Shown here piece by piece: positions 25,441 to 34,649 of a DNA stretch of 64,000 nt (positions are counted from its first letter, which is position 1; every line of letters begins with the position of its first letter). Both the position numbers and the translations under genes were made by a program. The stretch comes from Arcticibacterium luteifluviistationis. GTDB lineage: Bacteria > Bacteroidota > Bacteroidia > Cytophagales > Spirosomataceae. The notes under the pieces were generated by a model. That model was not told the origin of the DNA. It worked only from the letters and a program-made list of their open reading frames with translations, and searched no databases. Where the stretch lies: the NCBI RefSeq assembly GCF_003258705.1, contig NZ_CP029480.1:4340001-4404000 (forward strand). Reading direction: 5' to 3'.

Positions 25441-26644
25441 GGCTAGAGTCGCCGTAGCTTAAGAATCGGTAATCGTTTTCTAAAGCAAAATCGTACAATT
25501 CTTTCCATTTGTCTCCAATTAAAGAGGAAATCAATAACAACAACGTTGACTTTGGTTGATGGAAGTTCGTGATGATTCCTTCACATAATCGTGGTTTGTA
25601 CCCTGGGAAAATATAAATTTCTGTATCACCAATTAAGGTTTCAAAGTTTTGATTCTCCATGTATTCAAGGATTACTTCAATAGCTTCCTTTTTACTAGGC
25701 AGGTCGTTTTCCTCAAATCCATAAGGATAGAGTTTTTCAATTTTAAATGGAATGTGAGCTTCTTTATTTCCTCTAATTTTAAGTGCGAACCAATAAAGAC
25801 TTTCCAAAGAACGCATTGACGTGGTACCTACAGGAATTACGGGGCCGTCGTGTTTTAAAAGAGATTTGAGAAAGTCTTTTGAAAAAACTATTTGCTCCGA
25901 ATGCATGTGATGCTCTAAAGCATTTTCAGTTTTAACGGGTTGGAAAGTGCCAGCTCCAACATGGAGTGTGATAAAGGAAGTTTTAATTCCTCGTTTTTTA
26001 AGGCTCTTAAAAGTGCTGTCGGTAAAATGAAGCCCAGCCGTAGGTGCTGCCACGGCACCATCTGATTCTGAATAAACAGTTTGATAGGTCTCTTTATCTT
26101 TTTCTTCCGTTTTTCTGTTGAGGTAGGGCGGAAGGGGTATTTCACCAAAAACTTTGACTAACTCTGCAAAGCTTATTTTATCAGTCCATTTAAATGAAAT
26201 GGTGTTTTCTTCTCTATTTACAAGTTCTGCTTTAACGTTTATTGTAGTCCCATTTTCAAATGGAATATCCAAACTCAATACCTCATCTTTCCATTTTTTC
26301 TTGTTTCCAATCATGCACATCCATGTGGTAGACTCCGTGGACTCCATAACTTGAGAAATAACTTTGCTAGGCAAAATTGGCTCTAGAAGAAATATTTCAA
26401 TTAAGGCTCCGGTTTGCTTTCTGAAGAACAAACGAGCAGGTATAACCTTAGTATTATTAAAAACTAAATGAGCGTTTTCTGGTACCTCTGAAGCAAGTGA
26501 TGAAAAGGCTTCACTTCTTATTTCTTTATTCTTAAACACAAGAAGCTTGGACGAATCTCTAGGGCTAAGTGGGTACTTTGCTATTTGAGATTCTGGAAGC
26601 GAATAATTAAAATCTTCTATTCGTATTTCTGAAGGAATTGTCAA
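25427..26644 (-). CDS. queA: tRNA preQ1(34) S-adenosylmethionine ribosyltransferase-isomerase
   Basis: A 405-residue enzyme that transfers and rearranges the ribosyl part of SAM onto preQ1 in tRNA, giving epoxyqueuosine. Marks are FNYSLPESQIAKYPLSPRDSSKLLV at the start, FNNTKVIPARL, GAVAAPTAGLHFTD, TLHVGAGTFQPV, GTTSMRSLE, and NFHQPKSTLLLL near the end. The start is TTG 26644; no ATG lies in frame before the preceding gene. This TTG overlaps the TGA stop of the upstream membrane-protein gene in TTGA, a set-up for translational coupling. It ends inside the lacI-type gene by 14 bases. Confidence 0.93.
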   Translation of the reverse strand: MTIPSEIRIEDFNYSLPESQIAKYPLSPRDSSKLLVFKNKEIRSEAFSSLASEVPENAHLVFNNTKVIPARLFFRKQTGALIEIFLLEPILPSKVISQVMESTESTTWMCMIGNKKKWKDEVLSLDIPFENGTTINVKAELVNREENTISFKWTDKISFAELVKVFGEIPLPPYLNRKTEEKDKETYQTVYSESDGAVAAPTAGLHFTDSTFKSLKKRGIKTSFITLHVGAGTFQPVKTENALEHHMHSEQIVFSKDFLKSLLKHDGPVIPVGTTSMRSLESLYWFALKIRGNKEAHIPFKIEKLYPYGFEENDLPSKKEAIEVILEYMENQNFETLIGDTEIYIFPGYKPRLCEGIITNFHQPKSTLLLLISSLIGDKWKELYDFALENDYRFLSYGDSSLILP

Positions 26645-27138
26645 TTTTTAGGAGGATTAGAAAATAAGATTTTTAAAGGGACAGAGAAAATTAAAGCGAT
26701 TAAGACAACAGCTCCTATGACTAAAAACCAAGTGTAATCTCTGTCAAGATTTTGTTCCACTTCTAAGTTGATGCTTTTTAAGCCCATTAGGGCGAATACT
26801 AAGTAAGTGTTTATGAAAGCTTGTATGGCATTAAACCATCCTGAAAGTAGGTCTTTCAGTTGTTCTTGATTAGAGGTCCAAGCATTGTTTGGGATTAATT
26901 TTTGAAAATCAATTTTTTCAAATTGAGATTTAACAACGCCGAAAAGGAGGTTAAGGCCTACAATAATCCCTACAGATAAGTAGAAGAATGTTTGTTTGTC
27001 AATAAAACCGATTGGTCTGCCTACGCCATTATGTTGATAGGCGATGGAGTCTGGAAAACCCACATAACAAAAGAGTAAAAGCCCAAGTAAAAATAAAAAA
27101 GCAGCCCTTCTCCAGTAATTGAAAATAACGGTATACAT
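26641..27138 (-). CDS. Four-helix membrane protein of unknown function
   Basis: A 165-residue protein with four likely membrane segments (about 12-28, 50-66, 100-118 and 137-158), starting MYTVIFNYWRRAAFLFLLGLLLFCY. The loop between the second and third segments carries WTSNQEQLKDLLSGWFNAIQAF. I do not recognise a domain. Its last bases overlap the start of queA by 4, so both are on one transcript and perhaps translated together, though a role in tRNA modification is not implied. A TAAATTTG (-7 element) lies at 27180-27187, 42 bases upstream on the minus strand. Confidence 0.6.
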   Translation of the reverse strand: MYTVIFNYWRRAAFLFLLGLLLFCYVGFPDSIAYQHNGVGRPIGFIDKQTFFYLSVGIIVGLNLLFGVVKSQFEKIDFQKLIPNNAWTSNQEQLKDLLSGWFNAIQAFINTYLVFALMGLKSINLEVEQNLDRDYTWFLVIGAVVLIALIFSVPLKILFSNPPKN

Positions 27139-27213
27139 ATTAAATCCTTAAATTTCTTGTGGTAGTATTAATTTGAGTGCAAATTTAGCCCTGCAACACT
27201 TCTAAAAATAATT

Positions 27214-27765
27214 ATGTCAAAGATTTATACTAAAACTGGTGATAAAGGTAGCACCGGCCTAATTGGTGGAGAACGAATAAGTAAGGGGGAGTTAAGGATT
27301 GAGGCTTACGGAAGCGTTGATGAGTTAAATTCCTGGATTGGCTTACTAAGAGATGTTTCAACTAGTGTTGGAAGGCGGGCTGTTTTAAAAGAGATTCAAG
27401 ATAGGCTGTTTACCATTGGGGCGGAATTGGCTTCAATTCCAGAAGGGAGCTCAAAGAAACTTCCAGATCTTAAAGAAGGTGACATTATACTTTTGGAAAA
27501 TGAAATGGATACGATGAATGAGCTGCTGCCAGATTTAAAGCATTTTGTTTTGCCTGGCGGGTCTATGAATGTTTCCTATGCTCACTTAGCGAGAACAGTC
27601 TGTAGAAGGGCGGAAAGATGTGCCATTAGACTTCATGATGAGGTAGGTTTGAATTTTATATTGATTAAGTATTTAAACAGGCTCTCAGATTACCTCTTTG
27701 TTTTGTCTAGGCTGATTGGGCAAGAAGAAGGTGCGGAAGAAGTTAAGTGGATTCCTAGGGTTTAA
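27214..27765 (+). CDS. Cob(I)alamin adenosyltransferase, PduO type
   Basis: A 183-residue enzyme that adenosylates reduced cobalamin with ATP to coenzyme B12. It begins MSKIYTKTGDKGSTGLIGGERI, the ATP-binding loop of the family, continues with EAYGSVDELNSWIGLL, and has VCRRAERCAIRL near residue 130 and the closing YLNRLSDYLFVLSR. Length fits the PduO/MMAB class. It presumably serves a B12-dependent enzyme such as methylmalonyl-CoA mutase encoded elsewhere. Its TAA stop shares a TTAA with the stop of the convergent comEC gene (27762-27765). Confidence 0.93.
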   Translation: MSKIYTKTGDKGSTGLIGGERISKGELRIEAYGSVDELNSWIGLLRDVSTSVGRRAVLKEIQDRLFTIGAELASIPEGSSKKLPDLKEGDIILLENEMDTMNELLPDLKHFVLPGGSMNVSYAHLARTVCRRAERCAIRLHDEVGLNFILIKYLNRLSDYLFVLSRLIGQEEGAEEVKWIPRV

Positions 27766-29783
27766 TAGGTGTAGGTAGTTCCTCCGCTTTCATAAAGAGA
27801 AATTAGGTTTACTTTTAAGGAGTCTGCCTGTTTTTTAAGTTTGGTTATTCTGTACTTCGAGTTAGAATCATCTAGTATTATTTGGTTTGGATAGGTGTCG
27901 AACTGTTTCTCTAAGTCATATACAGCATTGTTAGATACTATTATTTTATTGAATTCCTCGTTTACTTTACCACGATAGAACTTTCTAATCCAAAGATTTT
28001 TTGTGTCGGCTATTTCAAAAGTATAATTGCTACTCTCTTTCTCGGGGTTTAAGATTTTATAGTCTATAATTCCCTTATTATCATAGTAGTTTTTAAGGTG
28101 AAAGTCATATGCTCTCGGGTTGTTGGCAGTTGCTGAGTCGGTAAGGAATATGGCAGTTTTTGAATTAATAATGCTAACTCCGGATGATTTTGGAATGAAA
28201 TGAAAGGTAATGGCGTTTTGCTTGACTTGGTTAAAGTCCTCATAAATGTTCCAGAAAGATAAACCCATGAATATGAATAAGCCAACGAGAAAGAACTTTA
28301 CTTGTCTTTTTAATAAGAATAGGATAGTGCAAAACAGTAATAAATAGAGAAGGATTACTTCTGTTTGAGAGATGGAGAAACCCTGAGCTTTTGACTCAGG
28401 AAGGGAGGAGATTAGAAAAATGCACTTATTTAGAATATTTAATATTGTATTTAAGGTCCAGTAAAGGACATCGGATAGAATTGGAACTGCAGTGAAAATC
28501 AAGCTGAATATGCCTACAAAAAGTACAGCAGAGCTCATTACCGTGACTATTGGATTAGTAAGTAAAAAGTAATTTGGGAATTGATGAAAGTAATAGATGC
28601 TTAATGGAAAGGTGAATAACTGTGCGGCAATAGAAACTATGCTTATTTGCCAAAGTTTGCTAAGAAGCCAGCTTTTAGGTTCGTAAAGCTTGTTCAGGTA
28701 TGGGAACAAATAAATAATTCCAAATATGGCTAGGTAAGATAGTTGAAAGCCGACTTCAAAAAGCCAAAATGGTTTGAATAATAAAAGAAAAAATGCAGAG
28801 CCTGCTAAAACATTAATACTGTTCTTATCTCTATTAATGATAGTTCCAATTTGAAAAAGACTAAACATTAGGGTGGCTCTGGTAACGCTGGGAGATAGGC
28901 CAGTAAAAACGGCATACACCCAAAGAAGGCCAACGGTCAGTATTCCGTAAAGGATGGTCTTCTTTTTTAAGAAGCCTAAAAGCAGATTTATCATTACCAT
29001 GAGAATGCCGACATGCAATCCAGATACGGCTAAGATATGAACGGCTCCCGCGGTGGCGTAAGCGTCTCTGGTTTTATTGTCTAATTCATCTTTTGTCCCT
29101 AAAAGCATAGCTCCCGCTACGGCTAAATTTGATTTTTCTGGTAGTTTTTCTTTGAGGATGCTAGCACACTTTTCATTCAAGCCAATTGACCAAGCAAGGA
29201 TTGGGTATTTAGCTCTATGGCCTAGTTTTACAAAGTCGTCTTTTCTTAGAAAATGATGCGATTGAATTCCTCTTCTGTTTTGAAAGGTTTTGTAATCGAA
29301 CTCAAAAGGGTTTTTCGGTCCTTCTATTTCTCTTGGACCTTTGTTGATTAGATAAATGTCACCGTATTTTGGTTTGTCGGCTTCTTTGGTGAAATAGAGT
29401 AAAACCTCCCCTTTTGACTGTTTCCAAGTACTATCTTCTTTTACTTTAAGAACCTCTGCAATTATCTTAAATGACTTTGGTTTGGTTTCAACGGCAGCAT
29501 TGACCCTAACCATGTAACCTTGTAAATCTGTTAATGAGGTGTTTGTTTGATGGGTTTTGTTGAATAGGGCAGCAAAGTAGCCTAAGGAAGTTAGGAGAAT
29601 ATAAATTCCTATACTTTGAAATGTATTTCTTTTGCTTAGGAAAAAGCCTAGTAGACACAGACCAGCCCCTATGGATACAGTTATTAGAAGAATACTTTCA
29701 CTTAGGAAATTGTATTCGTAAGTGTATATTCCAATAATAAGAAAGAGAACCAAGCGTATATATGGATAAGCTTTGAGTTCCAT
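27762..29783 (-). CDS. comEC: ComEC/Rec2 family competence protein
   Basis: A 673-residue membrane protein. The first 230 residues carry membrane segments and the DUF4131-like beta domain (VNAAVETKPKSFKIIAEVLK ... INKGPREIEGPKNPFEFDY). The Competence core follows with AGAVHILAVSGLHVGILMVMI and LSPSVTRATLMFSLFQIG and many helices. In B. subtilis, ComEC forms the channel for transforming DNA. The last 170 residues are soluble and do not show the HxHxDH of the usual C-terminal metallo-beta-lactamase domain, so the nuclease-like part is missing or replaced. It starts 36 bases after panB on the same strand. Confidence 0.88.
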   Translation of the reverse strand: MELKAYPYIRLVLFLIIGIYTYEYNFLSESILLITVSIGAGLCLLGFFLSKRNTFQSIGIYILLTSLGYFAALFNKTHQTNTSLTDLQGYMVRVNAAVETKPKSFKIIAEVLKVKEDSTWKQSKGEVLLYFTKEADKPKYGDIYLINKGPREIEGPKNPFEFDYKTFQNRRGIQSHHFLRKDDFVKLGHRAKYPILAWSIGLNEKCASILKEKLPEKSNLAVAGAMLLGTKDELDNKTRDAYATAGAVHILAVSGLHVGILMVMINLLLGFLKKKTILYGILTVGLLWVYAVFTGLSPSVTRATLMFSLFQIGTIINRDKNSINVLAGSAFFLLLFKPFWLFEVGFQLSYLAIFGIIYLFPYLNKLYEPKSWLLSKLWQISIVSIAAQLFTFPLSIYYFHQFPNYFLLTNPIVTVMSSAVLFVGIFSLIFTAVPILSDVLYWTLNTILNILNKCIFLISSLPESKAQGFSISQTEVILLYLLLFCTILFLLKRQVKFFLVGLFIFMGLSFWNIYEDFNQVKQNAITFHFIPKSSGVSIINSKTAIFLTDSATANNPRAYDFHLKNYYDNKGIIDYKILNPEKESSNYTFEIADTKNLWIRKFYRGKVNEEFNKIIVSNNAVYDLEKQFDTYPNQIILDDSNSKYRITKLKKQADSLKVNLISLYESGGTTYTY

Positions 29784-29819
29784 TGTTTTTTTTGTTTTGT
29801 GTGGAGCGTTTAGCTTATA

Positions 29820-30638
29820 CTAGCCATAACTCTCTTTTTCGCTCGGGAAATCTCCCGATTTTACATCTTTTATATATCCTGTAAAGGCATTTGTCATTTC
29901 TTTATGGAGGTCGGCATAACGTCTTAAGAAACGTGGACTAAAGTCTTTGTTTATGCCAAGCATGTCATGAATTACCAATATTTGTCCGTCGCATCCGCTT
30001 CCTGCTCCAATACCGATAGTTGGAATTTCTATAGAGGCAGTTACTTCTGCGGCTAGGCCTTTCGGTATTTTTTCAAGAACAACACCGAAGCAGCCAAGGT
30101 CATTTAAAAGTTTGGCGTTTGATTTTAATAAATCGGCTTCTTCTTCGTCTTTTGCTCTTACTGTATAGGTACCAAACTTATAAATGGATTGAGGCGTTAA
30201 GCCCAAGTGCCCCATTACTGGAATTCCAGCACTAAGTACTCTAGAGATAGATTCTTCAATTTCTTTACCACCTTCCATTTTAACCGCATGAGCCCCAGAC
30301 TCCTTCATAATCTTTATAGCAGATTTTAAAGCTTGGGTGGAGTTTCCTTGATAACTACCAAATGGTAAATCCACCACCACTAAAGCTCTTTTTACTGCTC
30401 TAATTACACCTTGAGCATGATATATCATTTGGTCTAAGGTGATAGGTAGCGTGGTTTCATGGCCTGCCATTACATTAGAGGCGGAATCACCCACAAGAAT
30501 CAGTTCTATGCCAGCGGCGTCTACTAAAGCAGCCATAGAGTAATCATATGCCGTTAAACAAGCAATCTTGTCACCATTAACCTTCATATTCTGAAGAATG
30601 TTGGTAGTGACTCTTTTAATATCAGAATGTACAGACAT
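29820..30638 (-). CDS. panB: 3-methyl-2-oxobutanoate hydroxymethyltransferase
   Basis: A 272-residue TIM-barrel enzyme that transfers a hydroxymethyl group from methylene-THF to ketoisovalerate, giving ketopantoate for coenzyme A. Key stretches are KIACLTAYDYSMAALVDAAG, LVGDSASNVMAGHETTLPITLDQM (Mg-binding Asp), VVVDLPFGSYQ, and IPTIGIGAGSGCDGQILVIHDMLG. The length is normal. It is probably co-transcribed with comEC, 36 bases downstream; the pairing has no obvious functional sense. Confidence 0.95.
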   Translation of the reverse strand: MSVHSDIKRVTTNILQNMKVNGDKIACLTAYDYSMAALVDAAGIELILVGDSASNVMAGHETTLPITLDQMIYHAQGVIRAVKRALVVVDLPFGSYQGNSTQALKSAIKIMKESGAHAVKMEGGKEIEESISRVLSAGIPVMGHLGLTPQSIYKFGTYTVRAKDEEEADLLKSNAKLLNDLGCFGVVLEKIPKGLAAEVTASIEIPTIGIGAGSGCDGQILVIHDMLGINKDFSPRFLRRYADLHKEMTNAFTGYIKDVKSGDFPSEKESYG

Positions 30639-30695
30639 GATTAAGCTTTAATTATTATTGAAGATTGAAGTTTTTTTCGTGCTTTCCAAATTTGG

Positions 30696-31877
30696 CTATT
30701 TTCTAGCTAGCCAAAGTTCAGGATTCATTTTGGTGAATTGCTGCCAAACTTGGAAGTTGATTTCATATTCTCCGTCTTTTTGACCTGCTATTCCAATCAG
30801 CTGCCCAGCAATTACTTTATCTTGAAGCTTAACACTGACAGATTTTAAGTTGGCATAAACAGTATAATAATCACCGTGCTGAATAGCAATTACGTTATTC
30901 AAACCAGGGATTTGAGAAATATCTAAAACTATACCATCAAAAACAGAACTGACTCTAGCGTTTGGTGACGTCTGAATGTCTACGCCATTATTGTCAATTT
31001 TTACATGCTTTAAGATAGGGTGGTTTTTTACGCCAAACTTGTCTGAGATGAAGCCATTTTGTACAGGCCAAGGAATTTTTTTCTTATTATTTTGAAACGA
31101 TGCTGATAGGGCGGTGTTTACTACTGCTTCGTTTTTTGTGACATTAGTAGAAGATTTTCTAATGATGGAGGAGATCAAGTTGTCTAATCTTTTAATGGCT
31201 TTTTTAGAGTCTTGAATTTCTCTTCTTATCTTCTTTTCTTGGGTAGCAAGCTGGGCTACCGTTAAAGATTGTTCTCTTTTTAGTGAAGATAGTTTGTACG
31301 TTTCTCCTTTTTTCTGACTCAAAACGCCTTCTTTTTGGACTTTCTTTTGTGAAAGTTCCTTTTGCCTAGATGAAAGAGTTTCAGATACTTTATTGATTTG
31401 AGTGACTTGAATTTTTCTATTGTCGGTGTATTGCTCTAAGTATTTATAACGCATCACTAGGTCATTGAACGACCTAGCGGAGAAAAGAAAACTTAACTTG
31501 TTCAGCTTGCCACTTGATTTTGATGCTATGTAGAGCATTTCAGCATACTCTTTTTTAAGAGCAGTCAGTTTTTTTTGAAGTTCAGCATTTGCCAACTCTA
31601 ATTCGCTAATTTCAGTATCGATCAGATTGATGTCTGCCGAAAATAGGTCAATCTGTCTTTGCTGGTTTATGATTTGTGTGTTTAAAGCTTTAACCTTTCC
31701 TAAAGATGCTTTTTTCTTAGAACTTGTTTGATTTAATACTCTTTCCGCTCGTTTGATGTTTTCTAGGTTGGCTTTTTTCTCTTTTTCTAATTGCTCCCTT
31801 GAACTTTGACCCAAAACAACAAAGCCAACACATAAAAATGTGAGCAGGAGGAAGGCCTTTTTGAGATTGAAAATCAT
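30696..31877 (-). CDS. EnvC-like murein hydrolase activator (degenerate LytM/M23)
   Basis: A 393-residue exported protein. A signal peptide (AFLLLTFLCVGFVVLGQ) is followed by long coiled coils to about residue 230 (rich in Lys, Gln, Glu), and the C-terminal 110 residues form an M23/LytM fold. In the fold the first zinc motif HxxxD reads NNGVD and the second, HxH, reads YANL, so the zinc ligands are lost and it should be an activator of an amidase rather than an enzyme. I use ATG 31877; upstream codons overlap the preceding gene. It is the last gene of the TPR-DUF4292-EnvC operon. Confidence 0.85.
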   Translation of the reverse strand: MIFNLKKAFLLLTFLCVGFVVLGQSSREQLEKEKKANLENIKRAERVLNQTSSKKKASLGKVKALNTQIINQQRQIDLFSADINLIDTEISELELANAELQKKLTALKKEYAEMLYIASKSSGKLNKLSFLFSARSFNDLVMRYKYLEQYTDNRKIQVTQINKVSETLSSRQKELSQKKVQKEGVLSQKKGETYKLSSLKREQSLTVAQLATQEKKIRREIQDSKKAIKRLDNLISSIIRKSSTNVTKNEAVVNTALSASFQNNKKKIPWPVQNGFISDKFGVKNHPILKHVKIDNNGVDIQTSPNARVSSVFDGIVLDISQIPGLNNVIAIQHGDYYTVYANLKSVSVKLQDKVIAGQLIGIAGQKDGEYEINFQVWQQFTKMNPELWLARK

Positions 31878-31917
31878 ATTCAAAATTAAAGCAAATATTT
31901 TAAGATTGTTATTCCTT

Positions 31918-32736
31918 TTAAAAGACAATTACTCCCTTCTGATAACTTTTAGGAATGGTATAAGGGAAACGAAGCTCATTGTCTGAAAACTCAAATTTAG
32001 TGTGTTTGAAATCAAGCGTGGAGGTTTTTACCTGTTCCCCTCTAAAAACATCAATTTTCGCAAAGATGGCATGTGGCACTAAGTCACCACTTATTTCTTC
32101 AACAAAATCAGAATAGGAAATACCCAACTTACTTTTTCCGCCTAAATCTTCGGCCAAAATGGTATTTAGCTTGTGGTTAACATTGTCAATCTGGTTTTCG
32201 ATTTTTATGTTTCTAGCTTGTTGAAAGAGGCTCGTGTATAGGCTGTTTAAAATCACTCTGTCACCCTCTTTTTTGTCAAAAGGAAGGTTCCCTATGAGGA
32301 GAGACTGTAGAAGACTAAAGTCAAAATCGAAATTAAATTGTTCACTTAGTTCAGGGATACTTAAGCCGTAGTATTTACGATTTATTCTATCCAAAAACTG
32401 AATAGAATCTTGTGTAATAAGGCACCTTGCTGCTTCAATACCTACCGATACAGAAATCCAAATAACGCTGTCTTTCTTTATATGAACATTCGCAGGGAAA
32501 GACTGGGATAGGTTATCAGATTGAAAATCAATCTTGCTTTTAAGTTTAAGATACTCAAAGTAGGATTCATTAATGATTAAATCTTCTAGTTTAGATTCTA
32601 TGGATGTAGAGTCAATACTTGAGATATCTGATTTTGGTAGTTCTGCAATAGATTTTTGAATCTTGCTTCGCTTGCAAGAGAACTGTACAATTAGAAGGGA
32701 AGACAGAATTAAAAGACGGGCTAAGTTAAGGGCCAT
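31918..32736 (-). CDS. DUF4292 lipoprotein
   Basis: A 272-residue lipoprotein: hydrophobic N-terminus, then the lipobox FSC and Cys21. The mature part is beta-rich with a LolA/LolB-like look (FPANVHIKKDSVIWISVSVGIEAARCLITQDSIQFLDRINRKYYG), which I assign to DUF4292. Members always seem to sit near EnvC-like genes in Bacteroidota, as here. It is probably attached to an envelope membrane. Function is unknown, perhaps lipoprotein or lipid handling by resemblance to LolA. It starts 7 bases after the TPR gene, and EnvC follows after 40. Confidence 0.75.
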   Translation of the reverse strand: MALNLARLLILSSLLIVQFSCKRSKIQKSIAELPKSDISSIDSTSIESKLEDLIINESYFEYLKLKSKIDFQSDNLSQSFPANVHIKKDSVIWISVSVGIEAARCLITQDSIQFLDRINRKYYGLSIPELSEQFNFDFDFSLLQSLLIGNLPFDKKEGDRVILNSLYTSLFQQARNIKIENQIDNVNHKLNTILAEDLGGKSKLGISYSDFVEEISGDLVPHAIFAKIDVFRGEQVKTSTLDFKHTKFEFSDNELRFPYTIPKSYQKGVIVF

Positions 32737-32743
32737 GAAAGGG

Positions 32744-34459
32744 TTATTCTATGTATTGCTGTTCTGAAATTTTTTGGTCAATTTTTGTACTATTTTCACC
32801 CAATAATTTAGCCTTTTTCCATTGTTCTATGGCTTGGGGCTTATCTCCTAATTTATAGAGAATATCTCCATAATGCTCTAAAACGGTTCCATTAACATCT
32901 TTGGCGTAAATCACAGCACTTTCTATAACTTCTTTGGCATGTAGATAGTTTTCGCTTTTAAATAGAACCCAAGCTCTTGTGTCCAAATAATCCACGTTTG
33001 ATGGAGAAAGGCTTACTAACTTTTCAGACATTTCTTGAGCTTTCAGGAGGTTCTTGTTCCTCATGGCTAAAAAGTAGCTGTAATTATTTAAAACGGGTAT
33101 GTATGCTGGGTCCATTTTCAAAGCCTCTTCATAAGCTCTTTCAGAATCACTGTATTGTTTTGTGGCGTTATAGGAGTCGCCTAGTAAAGATAAAATGTGT
33201 TTTAACAGCTCTGGCTTGTCAAACGAGAGGTTTCTAGCCTCTTCTAAAGCATAAATGGCCTCGTCATAGTCTTTGATTAATACATTCCCATAACCGAAAT
33301 GATACCAGAAGAAAGCTTGGTTCGGGAAGTATTCCGCTGCCTTGCCTGCATCTTGTACCAAATCTTGTAAGTTTTCTGTTTTGGTGTCAAGCTCTACAAT
33401 TGCTAACCAAACTTCAAAAACGGACTTGTCAAATTCGGTAGACTTTACATAACTATCTCTGGCTTCTTGTAAACGCCCTTTTTTCATGAGTAAATCTCCC
33501 ATGAAAACATAGGATCCTGCTAACTTAGGGTCAAGGTCAATTAGGTTTTGCGTCAGTGAAATAGCGTTATTGATACTTTCTGTATCAGGCTCTTGTTCTA
33601 CTAGTTTAATAAACGAGCCTAATACTTTCAGTTTTATTTCAGACTCCAAAGAAGGGTTTTCAAAGGCCAGTTCTAATTGTTCGTGACAGGCATCAATATT
33701 ACCAAGCCTTCTATAGATATCTGCCAATAACACATGGCCTTCGGCAAGGTTTGGGTCACTTTTAAGATGGTTTAGAAGTAGCTTTTCGGCATCATCAAGT
33801 TTCTGATTGCCAATCATTATCTGAGCTTGATTTAATACATATTCTGGGTCTAATGGCTGACTCTCCATTAGTCGGTCTCCTTCTTTTATGGCTTGATCTA
33901 CTTTGTTTTGTCTTAAGTAGAGCATTTGTTTTCTATGAGATATTTCTTCATCCGAACCGATGTTCTTTTCTACTTGATTATAGAGTTTTATAGCAGCATC
34001 GTAGTTTTCTTGAACAATATAAATTTCACTCAAGAGTATGTAAGTAGAAATATCAAGAGGATTTTTTCGGATTACTTTTTTGTATAAATCTATGGCACCG
34101 TCGTAATCTAAGAGTTGGGTGAGAATGTCTGCGTAAAATTTCTGGTAGTAAGTATTTTCCTTTTCAAGGTTAAGAGTCTTTTCAGCAGTTACCGCGGCTT
34201 CATTTAAGTTATTTAGCTGGATATAAGCTTTGGTGAGCATGTGATACATCCCAGCAGTAGGAGTATGCTTTTTGATTATTCCCTCGAAAATGTTTGCTGA
34301 TTTAGCATAGTTTTCAGCAATGTACTCTTTCATTCCATCGATAAAAGAAGCTTCGGCAGAAAGTTCCTCTGCATTTTTTACGCCATCTTCCGTAATGTCT
34401 TGGGAGATAGACATTAAAGGAGTAAATAAAGCAAGAAGAAAGAATACCTTTTTTAACAT
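32744..34459 (-). CDS. Exported tetratricopeptide-repeat protein
   Basis: A 571-residue protein with a signal peptide (MLKKVFFLLALFTPLMSISQ) and about fourteen TPR units through the rest (for example LNEAAVTAEKTLNLEKENTYYQKFYADIL and YSDSERAYEEALKMDPAYIPVLNNYSYFLA). ATG 34471 four codons earlier is also possible. TPR proteins are scaffolds in the periplasm or outer membrane. Its operon partners are the DUF4292 lipoprotein and the EnvC-like activator, so it probably works in envelope assembly or cell-wall remodelling. It is divergent from the TMTC-like gene with 190 bases between them. Confidence 0.85.
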   Translation of the reverse strand: MLKKVFFLLALFTPLMSISQDITEDGVKNAEELSAEASFIDGMKEYIAENYAKSANIFEGIIKKHTPTAGMYHMLTKAYIQLNNLNEAAVTAEKTLNLEKENTYYQKFYADILTQLLDYDGAIDLYKKVIRKNPLDISTYILLSEIYIVQENYDAAIKLYNQVEKNIGSDEEISHRKQMLYLRQNKVDQAIKEGDRLMESQPLDPEYVLNQAQIMIGNQKLDDAEKLLLNHLKSDPNLAEGHVLLADIYRRLGNIDACHEQLELAFENPSLESEIKLKVLGSFIKLVEQEPDTESINNAISLTQNLIDLDPKLAGSYVFMGDLLMKKGRLQEARDSYVKSTEFDKSVFEVWLAIVELDTKTENLQDLVQDAGKAAEYFPNQAFFWYHFGYGNVLIKDYDEAIYALEEARNLSFDKPELLKHILSLLGDSYNATKQYSDSERAYEEALKMDPAYIPVLNNYSYFLAMRNKNLLKAQEMSEKLVSLSPSNVDYLDTRAWVLFKSENYLHAKEVIESAVIYAKDVNGTVLEHYGDILYKLGDKPQAIEQWKKAKLLGENSTKIDQKISEQQYIE

Positions 34460-34649
34460 TAAATATCTCATTTTTAATGAATTAGTCCGAACTATCTAAT
34501 GCTTTGCAATAGTTCTGCCAAATGAGAACGCAAAGTACCTCAATTTGTTACAATTAGCCAAAATATGATTTAATAGGCGGGAAGAGCTGAAAATGTCACA
34601 ATTTTATACAAATTTGTAGTAATTAAAATTTGTTTTAGACAGCGTTTCG

